Both the position numbers and the translations under genes were made by a program. Below, in pieces: positions 11,379-23,179 of a DNA stretch of 64,000 nt. Position 1 is the first letter of the stretch; every line of letters begins with the position of its first letter. Origin of the DNA: Galeruca laticollis (lineage: Eukaryota > Arthropoda > Insecta > Coleoptera > Chrysomelidae); NCBI GenBank assembly GCA_963921935.1, contig OY998175.1, positions 229,918,122 through 229,982,121 on the forward strand, written 5' to 3'. The notes beneath the pieces are model-generated. The model worked only from the letters and a program-made list of their open reading frames with translations. It ran no database searches and was not told the DNA's origin.

Positions 11379-13353
11379 GGGCGGATGTAATTTCGGCCGG
11401 AAAAAGGGCAGGTACTAAAAGCCGGTAGGTAAATTCGGCCGGAGGTTTTAAGTTGCTTCCTTATCTCATAGGTATTTTCGGCCGCAAATCAAATAAAATA
11501 ACAGAATGCTTTATATTAAAATATTTCTTTATTTCAATAAAATTATTACATCAACTTATTTCTATAACTTAGGTAAACTATAAATTTTTAAAAAACGTTT
11601 TGATGTGATACAGATTTAACGAAATTAATTCTAGAAATATTGTCAGATCGAAGCATATTTACCATGTTTTCGATAAATTTTAGTTTGTTTTTTACTTGTT
11701 TGTCTTTAATTTTTGCTGGAATATTTAAATTTTTTATTTTTAAATATGCATCGATCTGACAATCTTTTAATTTTTCTATAAAAATAAATATAGAAGGGTG
11801 ACTTGAATAAAAACTAGAATTAAAGTGCGAATGGAATGATTCGCAGGCATTTGTGGTTCTTTTAATTGATGGGTTTTCATATGCCCATATATTTGGTGGA
11901 AAATGAGATTCTGGCGCTATGTAGTTTTCTAATAAATAGTCTGCGTATTTATCTATAAGTTTATGGTCCGGTTTGTATGACATGAGATCAAATATGAAAC
12001 AATCTTCAACTTCAGAGGGGTCTAAATAAGTTAGCCCAAAAGTATGAGTAAGCCATTTGCTTTCCTCGCAGTTTTTATCTTTATACATTTGGGTTAACCC
12101 TAATGATTGTATTTTCCTATACCACGCCTGGTGCAAGTGGAATCTACAACCATTTAGTTTGGTTTTGGGAAAGACAACTTTTAATGCGTTATGAATTGCG
12201 ATTTCAAAATCCACAAATACCTCCTTCGGTTCAAAAACAATATTATAAAGTTCAAAAATTTTAGATTTTACCAACAGAAAAAGTCTCATATATGTGTCAC
12301 TGGTCTTATTGGGCAACAGACAATACAAAAGAGGAACATAATGCCCATTTTCCAGTCCATGGATGGTAAATAACTGATAAAAATATTTTGTACAATAAGA
12401 AAATGTGCCATCCATGTAAAAATCTTTCATTTTACATAAACTTATTATATTTGTATGGCAAGAAAAAACAATGATATTATCAGCTGTGCTGTTAATAAAC
12501 AAAAAAATTTCACCTGTTGTGGTTTTCGGTCCATAACTATCGAGTACAGAATGTACATCGTGAATATCCTTAGGCAGGGCTGGTAAGAGCTTACGGCGGC
12601 TGTTGTACAAATTTCTTCTTATTAGACTGACATCTATCGATGACAAATTCTCAGGCAAATGATTTGAAAGAACGCTTTTAATAATTTTTGAAGGTTTCTC
12701 CGATATGTCTTCCTCAGCTTTGCGCTTGCATGAAGTCGTCACTATTTTTCTCTCCAACGTAGTTTCATCGGACTCGTGGTTGTGGATTAATTCACTTCTA
12801 GTAACTGTGTATTCCGCACCAACAGTGTACAGTTTGGCTAAACATCTTAAATTTTTCTTTATACACCTCCAACGTACTTCACCACTTTTTAATACGTCCT
12901 GTTTACAAAACTGAAACTTTTCTACAACTAGTAAGTCACAACCGCGTGAACTCTTAATTACTGAAACTGATTCCATCGTATACAAATAATATATTTTATG
13001 CTTTCTATCGACTAGTAGCTTAAAGATAAGTTATAATACTGACTAGCTATAATAATTTTATACCTGTTATTTGTGAATTTTATACATTTAAAGGAATAAT
13101 CTTAAGTAGGTACAACATAGTTATTAGAATAAAGAGATAAGTAAATTAAAGGTATTTCCGACAGGTACACAGGATTAGGTATTTCCAAATAAATACACAA
13201 CTAATATTTTACAGAAACTATTAAGCGTAATTACCAATATTTTAATCTCATCGTAAACATCAACCCCTCGGCCGAAATTACCCCTGTCATAAATGGTACC
13301 CTTTGATTTATGCAGGTAGGCCAAGGGATTACCGGCCGAAATTACGCCCGCCG
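11379..13353 (-). mobile_element. MULE DNA transposon, structurally complete
   Basis: Terminal repeats gggcggatgtaatttcggcc (left) and the reverse complement of ggccgaaattacgcccgccg (right) match apart from a few terminal bases. They are flanked by the perfect 8-bp duplication accgcttc. Extra copies of the ttcggccg core lie just inside each end (11432, 11486, 13268). One uninterrupted 465-codon transposase gene on - fills the centre. The element sits inside the 5' non-coding part of the DD82E transposon, so it arrived later. Confidence 0.9.
11588..12985 (-). CDS. MULE transposase with FLYWCH-type zinc finger
   Basis: This is an intact 465-residue frame. Residues 15-71 form a FLYWCH-type finger (C41 and C48 with the H69/H71 pair in LIHNHES). 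The MULE core follows: MDGTF with the first catalytic Asp at 192, VDFE with the second Asp at 259, GCRFHLHQAW with the C/H motif at 280-285, and NACESFHSHF with the catalytic Glu near 382. The family is known to cut and paste DNA with 8-9 bp duplications. No stop, frameshift or missing catalytic residue is visible. With intact terminal repeats this copy could be autonomous, which is an inference from sequence only. The start is the first ATG after an AT-rich leader. Confidence 0.9.
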   Translation of the reverse strand: MYTMESVSVIKSSRGCDLLVVEKFQFCKQDVLKSGEVRWRCIKKNLRCLAKLYTVGAEYTVTRSELIHNHESDETTLERKIVTTSCKRKAEEDISEKPSKIIKSVLSNHLPENLSSIDVSLIRRNLYNSRRKLLPALPKDIHDVHSVLDSYGPKTTTGEIFLFINSTADNIIVFSCHTNIISLCKMKDFYMDGTFSYCTKYFYQLFTIHGLENGHYVPLLYCLLPNKTSDTYMRLFLLVKSKIFELYNIVFEPKEVFVDFEIAIHNALKVVFPKTKLNGCRFHLHQAWYRKIQSLGLTQMYKDKNCEESKWLTHTFGLTYLDPSEVEDCFIFDLMSYKPDHKLIDKYADYLLENYIAPESHFPPNIWAYENPSIKRTTNACESFHSHFNSSFYSSHPSIFIFIEKLKDCQIDAYLKIKNLNIPAKIKDKQVKNKLKFIENMVNMLRSDNISRINFVKSVSHQNVF

Positions 13354-13361
13354 ACCGCTTC
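13354..13361. repeat. MULE target-site duplication, right (accgcttc)
   Basis: Identical to 11371-11378. The DD82E element sequence resumes here. Confidence 0.88.
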
Positions 13362-13454
13362 TAATGACAGATATTTTGATTTAAATAGTGCTTAAGTTTC
13401 TAGAAATGCAGTTATTGGATTTTCGATAAACGTGACAAATAGTAGTGACTAAAA

Positions 13455-14813
13455 ATGGAAGCAGTTTGTGAGTATACGCCAGTGAAAAAATTAAAACTAA
13501 ACCATTTATCGCTCAATGAAAAGAGTGCTGTAGTGAATGTGTACCACTATTTTAAACATCAAAATCCCTCAAACACTATTGACAGTGTAGTTGAAACAAC
13601 ATCTAAGGCAATGGGATATGGAAAATCTACAATATATAGAGTTCTAAAGGAGGAAAAATCAGGTGGAGTAACCTCACCAAAGCCGAAACCAGGTAGACCA
13701 AAACTATTAAAAGTCAACGTGGACGAGTTTTTTAAAAATGCTATTCGTAAGCTTGTTCACTCATTTTTTATAAACAAGCAAATACCAACTTTAGACAAAG
13801 TTTTGCAAGCCATTACGAATGATGTTGATTTACCCACAATAAGCCGGGATAAACTATGGAAAGTGTTACATGAGTTAAACTTTAAATTTGAAAAAATGGG
13901 CAGACACTCAATGATAATTGATTCTGAAGAAATTGTATGTTGGAGAAGACAGTACCTCAGAAGAATACAACAAGTTAAAGCTCAAAATAAAAACATTTAT
14001 TATTTAGATGAAACATGGGTTAATGAAGGACATTGTGTAGGAAGAGTTTGGAAAGACAAAAATATAAAATCATCCCATCAAGCTTTTCTAGAAGGATATA
14101 CTACTGGTTTTAAGGAACCTATAGGAAAAGGTAAAAGATTAATTATTTGTCATATAGGCAGTACAAACGGTTTTCTTGAGAATGGTTTACTCTTATTTGA
14201 ATAAAAAAAAACCGTTGATTATCACGAAGAAATGAATGGAGACGTGTTTGAGGAATATTTTGAACAGATGATTCAATTCATACCAAAAGGATCGGTTATT
14301 ATAATGGACAATGCAAGTTACCACTCCAGATTACTTGAACCTTTACCAACCACTAAATGGAAAAAGGATGAAATTGCAAAATGGTTATCTTCTAAAAATT
14401 TAGCCTTTGACAATACAATGCTGAGGGCAGAATTGTTAACTATTGCTAAAAAACATAAGCAAAATTATAAAAAATATAATATTGAGGAGATAGCCAAAAA
14501 ACGAGAAATTGAAATCCTTCGTTTACCACCCTACCATTGTGAGATGAATCCGATAGAATTAATATGGGCTCAAGTTAAAGGTTATGTTGCCAGAAATAAC
14601 ACGACTTTTAAATTATCAGATGTTAAAAATCTCTTCAATAAGGCAATATCTGAAGTAACAAGTGAAAATTGGCAAAAATGTATTAGACACGTTACAGAAA
14701 TAGAAAAAAAAATGTGGGAGCTAGATAACATAATTGATATTACTATAGAGCCCATTGTAATTTCTCTAGAATCAGATGGTGAATCTTCTGACACAGAGTG
14801 CGAGGAACCATAA
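13455..14813 (+). pseudogene. DD82E IS630/Tc1/mariner transposase with one nonsense codon
   Basis: The frame is open for 452 residues apart from a single TAA at 14202-14204. An N-terminal helix-turn-helix region (residues about 18-65, including GYGKSTIYRVLKEE) precedes a basic GRPK linker near 80. The DDE triad is YYLDETWVN (Asp 185), IIMDNASYH, and NPIELIWAQVK. Exactly 82 residues separate the second Asp from the Glu, far more than the usual DD34-37 spacing. It recalls the DD82E lineage of this superfamily (reported as Sailor, from memory). The tail is acidic. TAA could be a one-base change from a Ser codon, and no frameshift exists, so the inactivation looks recent. Confidence 0.87.
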
Positions 14814-15237
14814 CTTTAAAATTATTAATTTATGTACTTTAATTTTATTTTTAGATTTTAATTTTTTAAGATTTAATATTGCATGTTGCTCGTCAAATTT
14901 TATCCTTGCGGTTGGTTTTGTTTTTCTCATATACCTACTTAATTGTTTTTTTAGCTCCTCATATTAATTTATAAATAATTGTAATTATCTGTACATATTA
15001 TATACATATTTTATAAATAAACATATGCCTAAAACAAAATGCCTAAAATAATATTGACTTTTTCTTCATTTTACCCAAATTAAATTACTACTTACGAATT
15101 ATGTTTATCTATCTAAAATTGGTAATCTAGGTATAAATAACTAAAACAAATTAAATATTTCTATTTCCATATTATTTTAATTTTGAAAACGCACGTCTAT
15201 GGTTTACTGCCTTTAACACTGATAACTGCAAAACATT

Positions 15238-15277
15238 TCTGGGAATTTACTCTCTCTTGATTTTCAAATAGACTATA
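15238..15277 (-). repeat. Right terminal inverted repeat of the DD82E element
   Basis: Perfect reverse complement of 11082-11121. It lies about 425 bp after the transposase stop. Confidence 0.88.
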
Positions 15278-15424
15278 ATAAAGAACACTGGTTTCCAGTA
15301 AATAAGGGAATACCAAAATCGCGAGCCATTCCTTCTATCTCTTTCTCTGCACTAATTAGCTAGTCTAACATTTCCTGGTCTAATTAATTTAGTAAAGTAG
15401 TTTTTATAAAGTCCAGCAACTAGT

Positions 15425-15432
15425 GTTTATTC
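15425..15432. repeat. hAT target-site duplication, left (gtttattc)
   Basis: Identical octamer at 18960-18967 on the other side of the hAT element. Confidence 0.88.
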
Positions 15433-15659
15433 CAGGGTTGAGCTGATTAAAATCAAGTAATTAAAATCACGATTAAAATCATGATTTAAAATCAATTTTT
15501 TTCTTTTTCATTCAGAACCAGATAACAACGTAATATAAAAGTTTTCTCAAAAATCAAAAGAAGTATCTGCTTTCAGCAAAAACAACAAAAAAGAAGTACA
15601 TAATTCCAAATTCTTAAGCTAAACGTAACACCTAAATTTTATTACTGTATATTTTCAGT

Positions 15660-18517
15660 CTATTCATTTTTGTTATACAATTTAAACAAAAACACGAGTT
15701 TTCCTCCTTTTTCTATGCCTAATCTGTTTCTAATATCAGAGTGTACAAGACCAAAAGAGCTGAATACGCGTTCTACTGAAGCTGAAGAAGCAGTTGCACA
15801 CAGGAACTGCTTTATTATTGGCAACTGTTTCAAGATTTCAGGCTCATCATTTTGTGATAACCACCATTATAGTCCGTTTACATTTTTTATTACTTTGTCC
15901 AAAACCATAACTTGCTTAAATGGAGCACTGTGGGCATTTAACTTTATTACTAAAGGTAACAGTCCAGTGTTTTCATATAACTCGTTAATTGTTTCTAAAG
16001 CTATATTCTTTTCTTCTGGTGTTAACTGGTATTTTGGTTTTTGTGGATTCAACATATACGCTATAAAATTATATGGCGTTAGTGCTTGCTTATATCGATT
16101 ATTAAATTGTTGTGTTTTTTGTAATGGTAATTCCACAGATTCAAAGATATATTGTAAATGTTTCCACTGCTCTACAGCATCTGCGAAAGTAGCATTTTTC
16201 CTCTGCACAGTATAAAGAGCAATTGATATAGGTTTTAAAATGTTTAAATAATCTTGCGCTGCATGTTTAATCGCAATATTTGAAACTTTTTGGTAAATAG
16301 TGGAATCAATCTCATTTTTATTTTCTTCGCAGATTTTTAATATGATGTCCCACTGAGTGACATACATCTCTAAGCAGTCGCCAAGGCTATTCTATCGCAC
16401 ATCGCTTGGAAGGACTAAGGCACTGCCTCCTGCTTGACTGAATTTAGCTTTAGCCAAATGGTTATTTAGAAAATACTTAACAATTTGGACCACATGTTCT
16501 TTTACGTCTTTAACTTGAAAGTCCTTGCACAGTAAATTAAAAATATGTGCAGAGAAGCCATAAGTTATAACTTTTGCGTTCGTTTTTTCTTCTAATGTTT
16601 TTCTCATAAGTGTCATATTTGCGGCATTGTCTGTCACAAAAGATTTTACTGTACACTTGTATTTTAATTCACATGAAGAAATCAGGTCATAAACTATTTG
16701 AGTTAAATATTCTGAAGTATGTGGATTTCCTGATGTGTCTATAGTTTCGTATAGGACGGCTTGTCCATCTTCAGTGGTTATCGTTGCACATATCACTGGT
16801 TCGTTGTGCACGTTTGACCACCCATCAATTGACATATTTACGGACTGACCTGACAGGGAGGAGAGACATTTTTCTTTTTCCTCTTAATAGATTTCGTCCA
16901 AAAGACTTGTTGCTACCGTTTTCCTCGAGGGCGGTGTATAACCAGGCCTTAATAACTGAATGGCTTTTTTCACCTCTAAATTCTCAATACATCTGAAGCT
17001 CGAATTAGCAAAAATAGCATTCGCTATTTGTTTGTCAATTTTATGTTTTTCAGCAGTTGAAGTCCGCATTACAAAACCACTCATGGTAGGCTTAGTTTCG
17101 ATTGTTTTCTTTTTTTGGACTGACTCAAAAGTTGTTGGACTTGTTGGTACTTTCGGTGGAGTTTTCCTAACATATGAACTATCTGTCAAGAGTGAACTAC
17201 AACTTGGTGCAGATGATGTGCTAGCAAAACTGTCAAGCGACATTCGACTCTCTGGAAAGAGAAAAAACATAATTGAAATTGATTAATTGATGATATATTG
17301 ATATAGTATTGAATTATTGATTTTAAAATAAAGTGAAAATGTTCAATAGAGATGTAAGAGCAAATTTATTTTTTTAAGTTGAAAAAATTAAAAATTAAGT
17401 AAGTATAGAAGAGTAAAGATAATCTTTAATTAACCTGGGAAAGGTCGCGTTAAAAAAGTTACATTAAAGGCCACATATTAGATTTCACCTAAAAACCATC
17501 CTATATGCCTAAAATCTATATTCTAAAATATCTATAAATGAATATTTAAAAATTATATTATCTTTGTTAAAAATAATATCTATGTCTGTCTGTCTCCCTA
17601 TTAGGATTCCTTGCCTCATTTTTCTGGCAGTGGTGGCCAGCCGCTTGGCCAACCCTACTGCTTTAAATCTGTAGGGAGTTTGTGAATTCGGTGATTTAGT
17701 TTCTGCTCTGACGTCTGTCCTTTGTTTCTTCTACTATTCTTTTCCATTCTTTCCGGTCTTTTGCTTTGTCCTTCCAGTCATTTATTCCAATTTCTTTAAG
17801 ATCTTCTTCTACACCATCCAACCATCTAGTTTTAGGTCGTCCCCTTGCTCTTCGTCCTTGTCTTTTAGTTTCCTGTAATTTCTTGACACACCTTTCATTG
17901 CCTAGACGCTGTACATGTCCTGCCCACCTTAATCGTTTACTTCTTATTTCATTTGTTATTATTGGTCTATTGAATTTAACTTCGTAGTTTCTTAATATTC
18001 TCCATACTCCATTTTCTTTAATTGGGCCGTATATTCTCCGTAGTGTTTTCCTTTCCCAGATTTCTAATGTGTTTTCCTCTTTTTTGTTAAATTTCAGGTT
18101 TCTGCGGCGTAAAGTACGACTGGTCTAATTACTGTCTTGTACATTTTAATTTTTATGTTACTTAACTTATAATTAATATTTATGTCTCAAAACTTTCACT
18201 AAATTATCTCAAAAATAAAACATCAAGTGCTTGGAGAATCAACAAAAAACAAAAAATGTTAGGCAAAATCTAACCACGCGATCATTCCCGGGTTAATAAT
18301 AAAAATCTTTATTAAATATAAATAAAATTATATTAATAATTTAATTACCTGTATTCCTCTCTTGATTATAACAAACATCGTGGTGTGCTTTAAGTCTTTG
18401 TACTAACCCTTGAATATCTTTCTTGCACTTTCTACAAATAGCTCTACACCCCAATTTATTTGGATTTGTTATCTTAATATAGAACTGCCATATTGGGTCC
18501 TCTTTTCTTCGACTCAT
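15660..18517 (-). pseudogene. hAT transposase, BED finger exon plus catalytic exon, with stops
   Basis: Exon 1 (18517-18349) encodes a BED-type finger: C30/C33 in RAICRKCKKD and a downstream AHHDVC pair. It ends in a GTAATT donor. Exon 2 starts at 17251 after a ttttctctttccag acceptor, and the phases agree (G|AG). It carries SIDGWSNVHNEP (first catalytic Asp), SFVTDNAANM (second) and the C-terminal dimerisation block CATASSASVERVFSSFG with DIRNRLG. In-frame stops interrupt it near 16886, 16390 and 15868. No frameshift is needed between blocks. It belongs to the insect zinc-finger BED-domain-containing/ZBED-like hAT group. Confidence 0.88.
17590..18165 (-). pseudogene. RTE-type non-LTR retrotransposon 3' fragment
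   Basis: On - the sequence encodes YKTVIRPVVLYAAET and then, in another frame, WERKTLRRIYGPIKENGVWR, RLRWAGHVQRLG and RARGRPKTRWLDGVEEDLKE. This is the conserved C-terminal region downstream of the reverse transcriptase in RTE-like elements. Frame breaks show that it is old or decayed. It is inserted in the intron of the hAT transposase. Confidence 0.8.
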
Positions 18518-18967
18518 TTTACTTTATTTATATGTTTTCACTTCACTTAACTAACCAAACTAGCAAAATGCGTGAAATTGTTGGGCAACGTCAATTTATA
18601 GATCGAGAAGGAAAACAAGCATCGACAGGAATATTCTTGCAAAAAGCACAACAAACGTGTTCGTGCCTCACTCGGCAGTACTCGGCACTGTATAGTGAGT
18701 GTATAGGACAGAAGGAAAACAAATCGCGACAAGAATGTTCTTGCAAGAAGCGCGACAAATGCGTTGTCACAAGTTTTTGAGTCGCAAATTGTATTATAAT
18801 TTTTAGACTTATACATTAAAATAATTAACAATAATTTCAAAGAATCAAAATGTTCAAATTTTATATTCAAATTTAAAAAAATCAAATAAATCGTGATCTT
18901 TCAAAAAAAATCAATGGTTTTTGATTTTTTTAATAAAAATCAGATTTTGCCCAATCCTGGTTTATTC

Positions 18968-19457
18968 AGAGAGACTATTTTCGGAAATTGGTAACATATA
19001 TATTGATAATAGGTGTAGGGCAAGTTCTGAAAATGCAGAGATCTTATTTATCCATCACAATCTAAATAAAATAAATTATGAATATTAGTTTTTGGATTAT
19101 ATCTTTAATCTTTTATAAGTACCTCGGTTTGACACATTCGTCTGTTTAAAAAATGTATTGATTTAAGACTTTCAATTTATTAAAGTTCAAAATATTTTTC
19201 TTGCTTTTTTCATATATTTAACCTATTTTAAAAAAAATTTATGTTTAATATTTTAAACACCACTTTAAATATTAAAGAAAAATAAATAATAATTTTGTAA
19301 TATCTTTTATATCATTTTAAAGTAACAAATTACTATTCAGAAGACTATATCTAGATTGAATGTTTATAATTTCAGGCGCAGTTTATTTTCCACACAAAAT
19401 GTATTTTTGTATTTATTTTTTAAAAACATCTAAGTGGAGAATGCCATCTCACACAAG
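18968..19457. other. AT-rich spacer without gene
   Basis: This AT-rich sequence lies between the hAT target duplication and the TA of pogo copy B. No coding frame or strong repeat was seen. Confidence 0.6.
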
Positions 19458-19459
19458 TA

Positions 19460-22400
19460 AGGTAACTTGCCAGTTATTGACACATTCCCAATGATCGACA
19501 TTTTCTTATATTATCTATTTTTATAAGAAAACAAATTGAATTAAATATAGAGCGATCGTCGGTCATTTATCCTTATACAATTTGGCAACAGTGTGACAGA
19601 CTTCCAAATATTCATATGCCGCCATTTTGAGAAAAGTTCGGATTTTAGTCGGACGTGTTTGTAAGAGTTCTTAGTGTTTAATCAAATTATTAAGGTAGGT
19701 AAACTTTTATTATACAAATTTTTTATCATGTTTCATCAGATTTATATTTTTAAGCACTTATATTATGTAATAAACGCATAAACAGCACATTCCATAATGT
19801 AGGGAAGTCCAAACAGTAGAGGTAATGATATTAAAAGAGTGTCAATTACTGGAGTGGGAAACTCTAGTGAATCTAGTAATTGACACCCATGTCGATCACT
19901 GGCTTGTTAAAAAACATTCTGCTTTGTAGCTTAACGGTTTCTCCAGTGACAGACAGTGTTGCGAATACAAAAATTTCCACGTAAAACCGTTTCTGGCCAG
20001 TTATTGACACAGGGACAATCACTAGGGTGTCAATAACTGGGATGGGAAGCGTTGGATCTCGTCCAGAAGGGAACGCCTGAGGCTCTAGCTGCCAAACGAG
20101 CTGGTGTTCCTCTAATAACATTAATGTACAAATTGTTGGGCAAATCCCCACTAGTATGTTCAATGGGACCAGCTGGAAGTCTTAGCCTAGCAGAAGAAGA
20201 TATCCTTGTTCACTGGATACTAGAGTTAGCAAAAATTTACTACCCAATAACAAAAGTACAGTTGTTCGACAGTGTTGAATACATTATCAAAGAAAAAACC
20301 TAGAAAACATGATTTCAAGGATGGAAGACCAGGAGATAGATGGTTCAAAAGTTTTTTGAAAAGGCATCCTGATCTAAGCACTCGAATCTCTCAAAATTTA
20401 GCTACATCCAGAGAAGCTGTATCCGAGAGACAAATTAGAGACTGGTTTTCAGAAATAAAAGAATTTATGACCACCCAAGACGTGCTACACATTACTGAAG
20501 AACCACATCGTGTATTTAACACCGACGAAAGTGCTTTTTTTTAAATCCAAAAGGCGGCAGGGTTATTACTAGAAAAGGCGAAAAGAATGTCTACAATGTG
20601 TCCGGAGACGAAAAGAAAAATGTGACACAGTCCTCGTTACCGCCAATGCTGCAGGAAACTTACCTCCACCCATGATAGTATTTTCGTATGTCCTAAGGAG
20701 TGGGGAATTGGTAGTTCTGAAAATGGATGGATGTGTGGTTCCACGTTTTATTGTTATATTACGAATATATTTGTACCTTGACTCGACAGGGAACATAAAG
20801 AACGTCCAGTTTTGCTTTTTATGGATGGACATGTGTCACACATGACACTCCATTTGTCCGAATTTTGTTCTGCAAATTGCATAATTCTAATAGCCCTTTT
20901 TCCAAATTTCACTCATCTTCTGCAACCAATGGATGTGTCGGTTTTTTGTCCATTGAAAACTGCTTGGAAGAAGGAGATTCGCAATTGGAGGGTTCAGAAT
21001 GATGGACGAAAACTACAAAATCAGAACTTTGCTGTTTTGAGTTTTGAAGAATGCCCTGGACTGCATTACCATCGATACAATAAAAAAGGGATTCAGAGTC
21101 TCTGGTTTGTGTCCTTTTAATGTAGAGAATGTTAAATTTAACAAAATTTCTGCTAATAAAAGATCAGCACCAAAGCATTATGACATTAATGCCTTAATAA
21201 CATTAAAGACCATTGAAAATAAAATAGGCAAGGTAAAGAAAGGTAACTGAATTTGAACAACTTTTTAAGCATGGCAATCAGTGTAAAATTGAGGATACAT
21301 CCCTTTTTCTATCGTGGCAAGATCTTTTTAAAGAAGCCGAAGGAAGAAACCAAGGACAAGATAATGTCCAATATGCATCCCAAGAAAATGGCGAAGAAAC
21401 CTCGGAAGAAACAGCACAAGACAATAATGAAACAGCAACATATTCAAGAACGACTCTGGACAAATAACCAGGAAACAAGACATGACAATACTCAAGAAGA
21501 ACAACAAAAAAAACAATTCCGGAAATTGAGAAAAGCAGCAATGAAGATCCTTCAACTCTAGTTTCTTGCGATCTCGCTGTACCTTCGACTTCTAGTAGCG
21601 CATATTCTGGTGCAGTATCAATGCCATCTTTATCTAAATCTAACTTGCCATTTGATGTACCATCACCATTTAAAGGGGCGTTGTTTTGGCCTGAGAACAC
21701 TGCTAGTGCCAAAAAAAGAAAAACTAAAGAAAAAATACCGTCAGTGGTGACATCGGCAGCATGGCAGAATTACCACAGACAAAAAGAAGAAAAAAAATTA
21801 CGAATGATGGAAGAGAAAAAAAAGAGATCCATATTGAGAGAACAAAATAAACTAAGAAAAAAATACACAAAAGTCCAAGGTGCCAAGAAGCAAGTTTTTA
21901 ATGAAAGTGGAAAAGTTAAGAAACAAAAGTTTCCAAAGAAAAAGAAATGCAATACATCTAGTGAGTCTGAATCCGATGAGGAAGAATGGGCGCAAAGTGG
22001 AAGCAGCATTGAAGGCCTTGATGAATTTGCAGACCACGAATTAAATGAAAACTTGCATGAGGAAGATTAGCAGGAGAAGCCAGTTAGAGAAGGCGACTAT
22101 GTTGTAGTTGCATTTCCTTGTGAAAATAATAGTTCCAAGAACTATATGTGTGTGATTCAGAAAATAATTGACATATTGACAATACAGATGCTGAGGTTGT
22201 AGGGATGATCTGTTGCAACGAACAAAAGACGCTATTCAAATTAAATGAAAATGATGTTTCTGTCATTAAATTACCTCAGATAATTAAAAAAATGCCATTT
22301 CCAAAAATGAGTATTGCTGGTGACAGACTTAAATACGAATTTTTAGAGTCGGCTGATGTGGAAATATCCTATTTTGATTTAGTTTACATGTTTGGTTAAT

Positions 22401-22803
22401 TTTCGTTCAATATTTAAGTACCTATCCTGTTATTTGGATATTATAAGTGTTTATTTAGCAATTAATATTTTACTAATTATCTTCTCTATTTTCTTCTCTA
22501 TGTTGTTATTTTCAATGTAAACAACAATAATTATACGTTTGCCTGCATTAAGTATATGTATATTTTTTCTGTCAATAACTGGCATGTCATACATTGCAGT
22601 TTTCTTTTATTTGCATGTCAATTACTAGGTCCAAAAATGGATTTATAAAAAAAATTATGCAAAAAATAGCATTTTAATGCCTGTTTCTATTCAATTTCCA
22701 ATTAATAAGCCCTCCAAAATTAGCATGAAATAGATAAGTTGTGGTTTCTGCTTTATTAAAGTGAAAATTAGCTCTAATAGTGACAATAACTGGCAATTTA
22801 CCT
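19460..22803 (+). mobile_element. Pogo-like DNA transposon, copy B (complete ends)
   Basis: The left end aggtaacttgccagttattg is matched by the right end (…caataactggcaatttacct), giving inverted repeats of about 24 bp with two mismatches. TA dinucleotides at 19458-19459 and 22804-22805 form the target duplication. The copy is 3.3 kb and lacks the BEL insertion of copy A, so it shows the empty site. Several internal copies of the terminal motif occur in both subterminal regions. A deletion at about 20048 removed the transposase start codon and first helix. Confidence 0.92.
20048..22400 (+). pseudogene. Pogo-type transposase pseudogene (copy B)
   Basis: The coding sequence begins inside the helix-turn-helix (ALDLVQKG-like) because about 60 bp, including the ATG, are missing compared with copy A. 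The CENP-B-like second DNA-binding part (RPGDRWFKSFLKRHPDLS) and the start of the DDE domain (VFNTDESAFF, catalytic Asp intact) follow, then LLFMDGHVSH. The C-terminal tail runs through LFWPENTASAKKRKTKEKIP and a long basic/acidic region to about 22395. Frameshifts occur near 20290, 20545, 20630, 20690, 21040 and 21545. It is inactive but cleaner than copy A in its catalytic block. Confidence 0.85.
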
Positions 22804-22805
22804 TA

Positions 22806-23035
22806 TATACGATTTGCATTTGATATTTATAAAAATATTATCCTTTTAGACATTTTTATTAGCAACCAACATCTGTCAAATTTATTTAGTGTCATTTTTT
22901 TGATGAAATGTCATTTTTGCTTATTAGTCCTTATTCAAAAATATTTATAGTTATATTAAGGACCATTGGTTTTAAGAGGATCATTAAGGGTCAATGGTTG
23001 TTTAAATATTTTTTACTAAGGACCATTGGTTACGT
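22806..23035 (+). repeat. Dispersed repeat, copy 2, followed by ccattgg/tcaatgg units
   Basis: The first 130 bp resemble 2019-2130. The following 80 bp hold attaaggaccattggt and aagggtcaatggt motifs like the cluster at 2150-2460. Confidence 0.65.
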
Positions 23036-23179
23036 TAGGTATCAAACAAGGAGTTTTCGAGGTCGTTGATCGTGAATATGGCCTTCAAATTGAACCAGCA
23101 CCCACCTGGAGCTCAGGGTTGCTGATGAACGTCATCTCCGAAGCTGAAATTCCCGTGAAATTCACTCTCCAATGAAATT

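Larger units (their letters stand above)
11082..15277 (+). mobile_element. Tc1/mariner-related DD82E transposon with nested MULE
   Basis: A perfect 40-bp inverted match links 11082-11121 to 15238-15277, for example gtctatttgaaaatcaagag on the left. The sequence TATA at both outer edges fits a TA target duplication. Without the 1.98 kb MULE inserted at 11379 the element is about 2.2 kb, with one transposase gene on +. The identity of the two ends suggests a fairly young insertion. Confidence 0.88.
15433..18959 (-). mobile_element. hAT transposon with full ends
   Basis: The left end is cagggttgagc and the right end is the reverse complement of the same consensus (gcccaatcctg), with gattaaaatca-type subterminal sequence. 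A perfect 8-bp duplication gtttattc flanks it. It encodes a two-exon BED-type transposase on -, which is disabled by stop codons. An RTE-type retroelement fragment lies in the transposase intron. Confidence 0.9.

Noticed and set aside
15670..16215. 181-codon + strand frame
   Set aside because: It is the antisense shadow of the hAT transposase C-terminal region on the - strand.
16960..17286. 108-codon + strand frame
   Set aside because: Antisense of the N-terminal part of the hAT catalytic exon.
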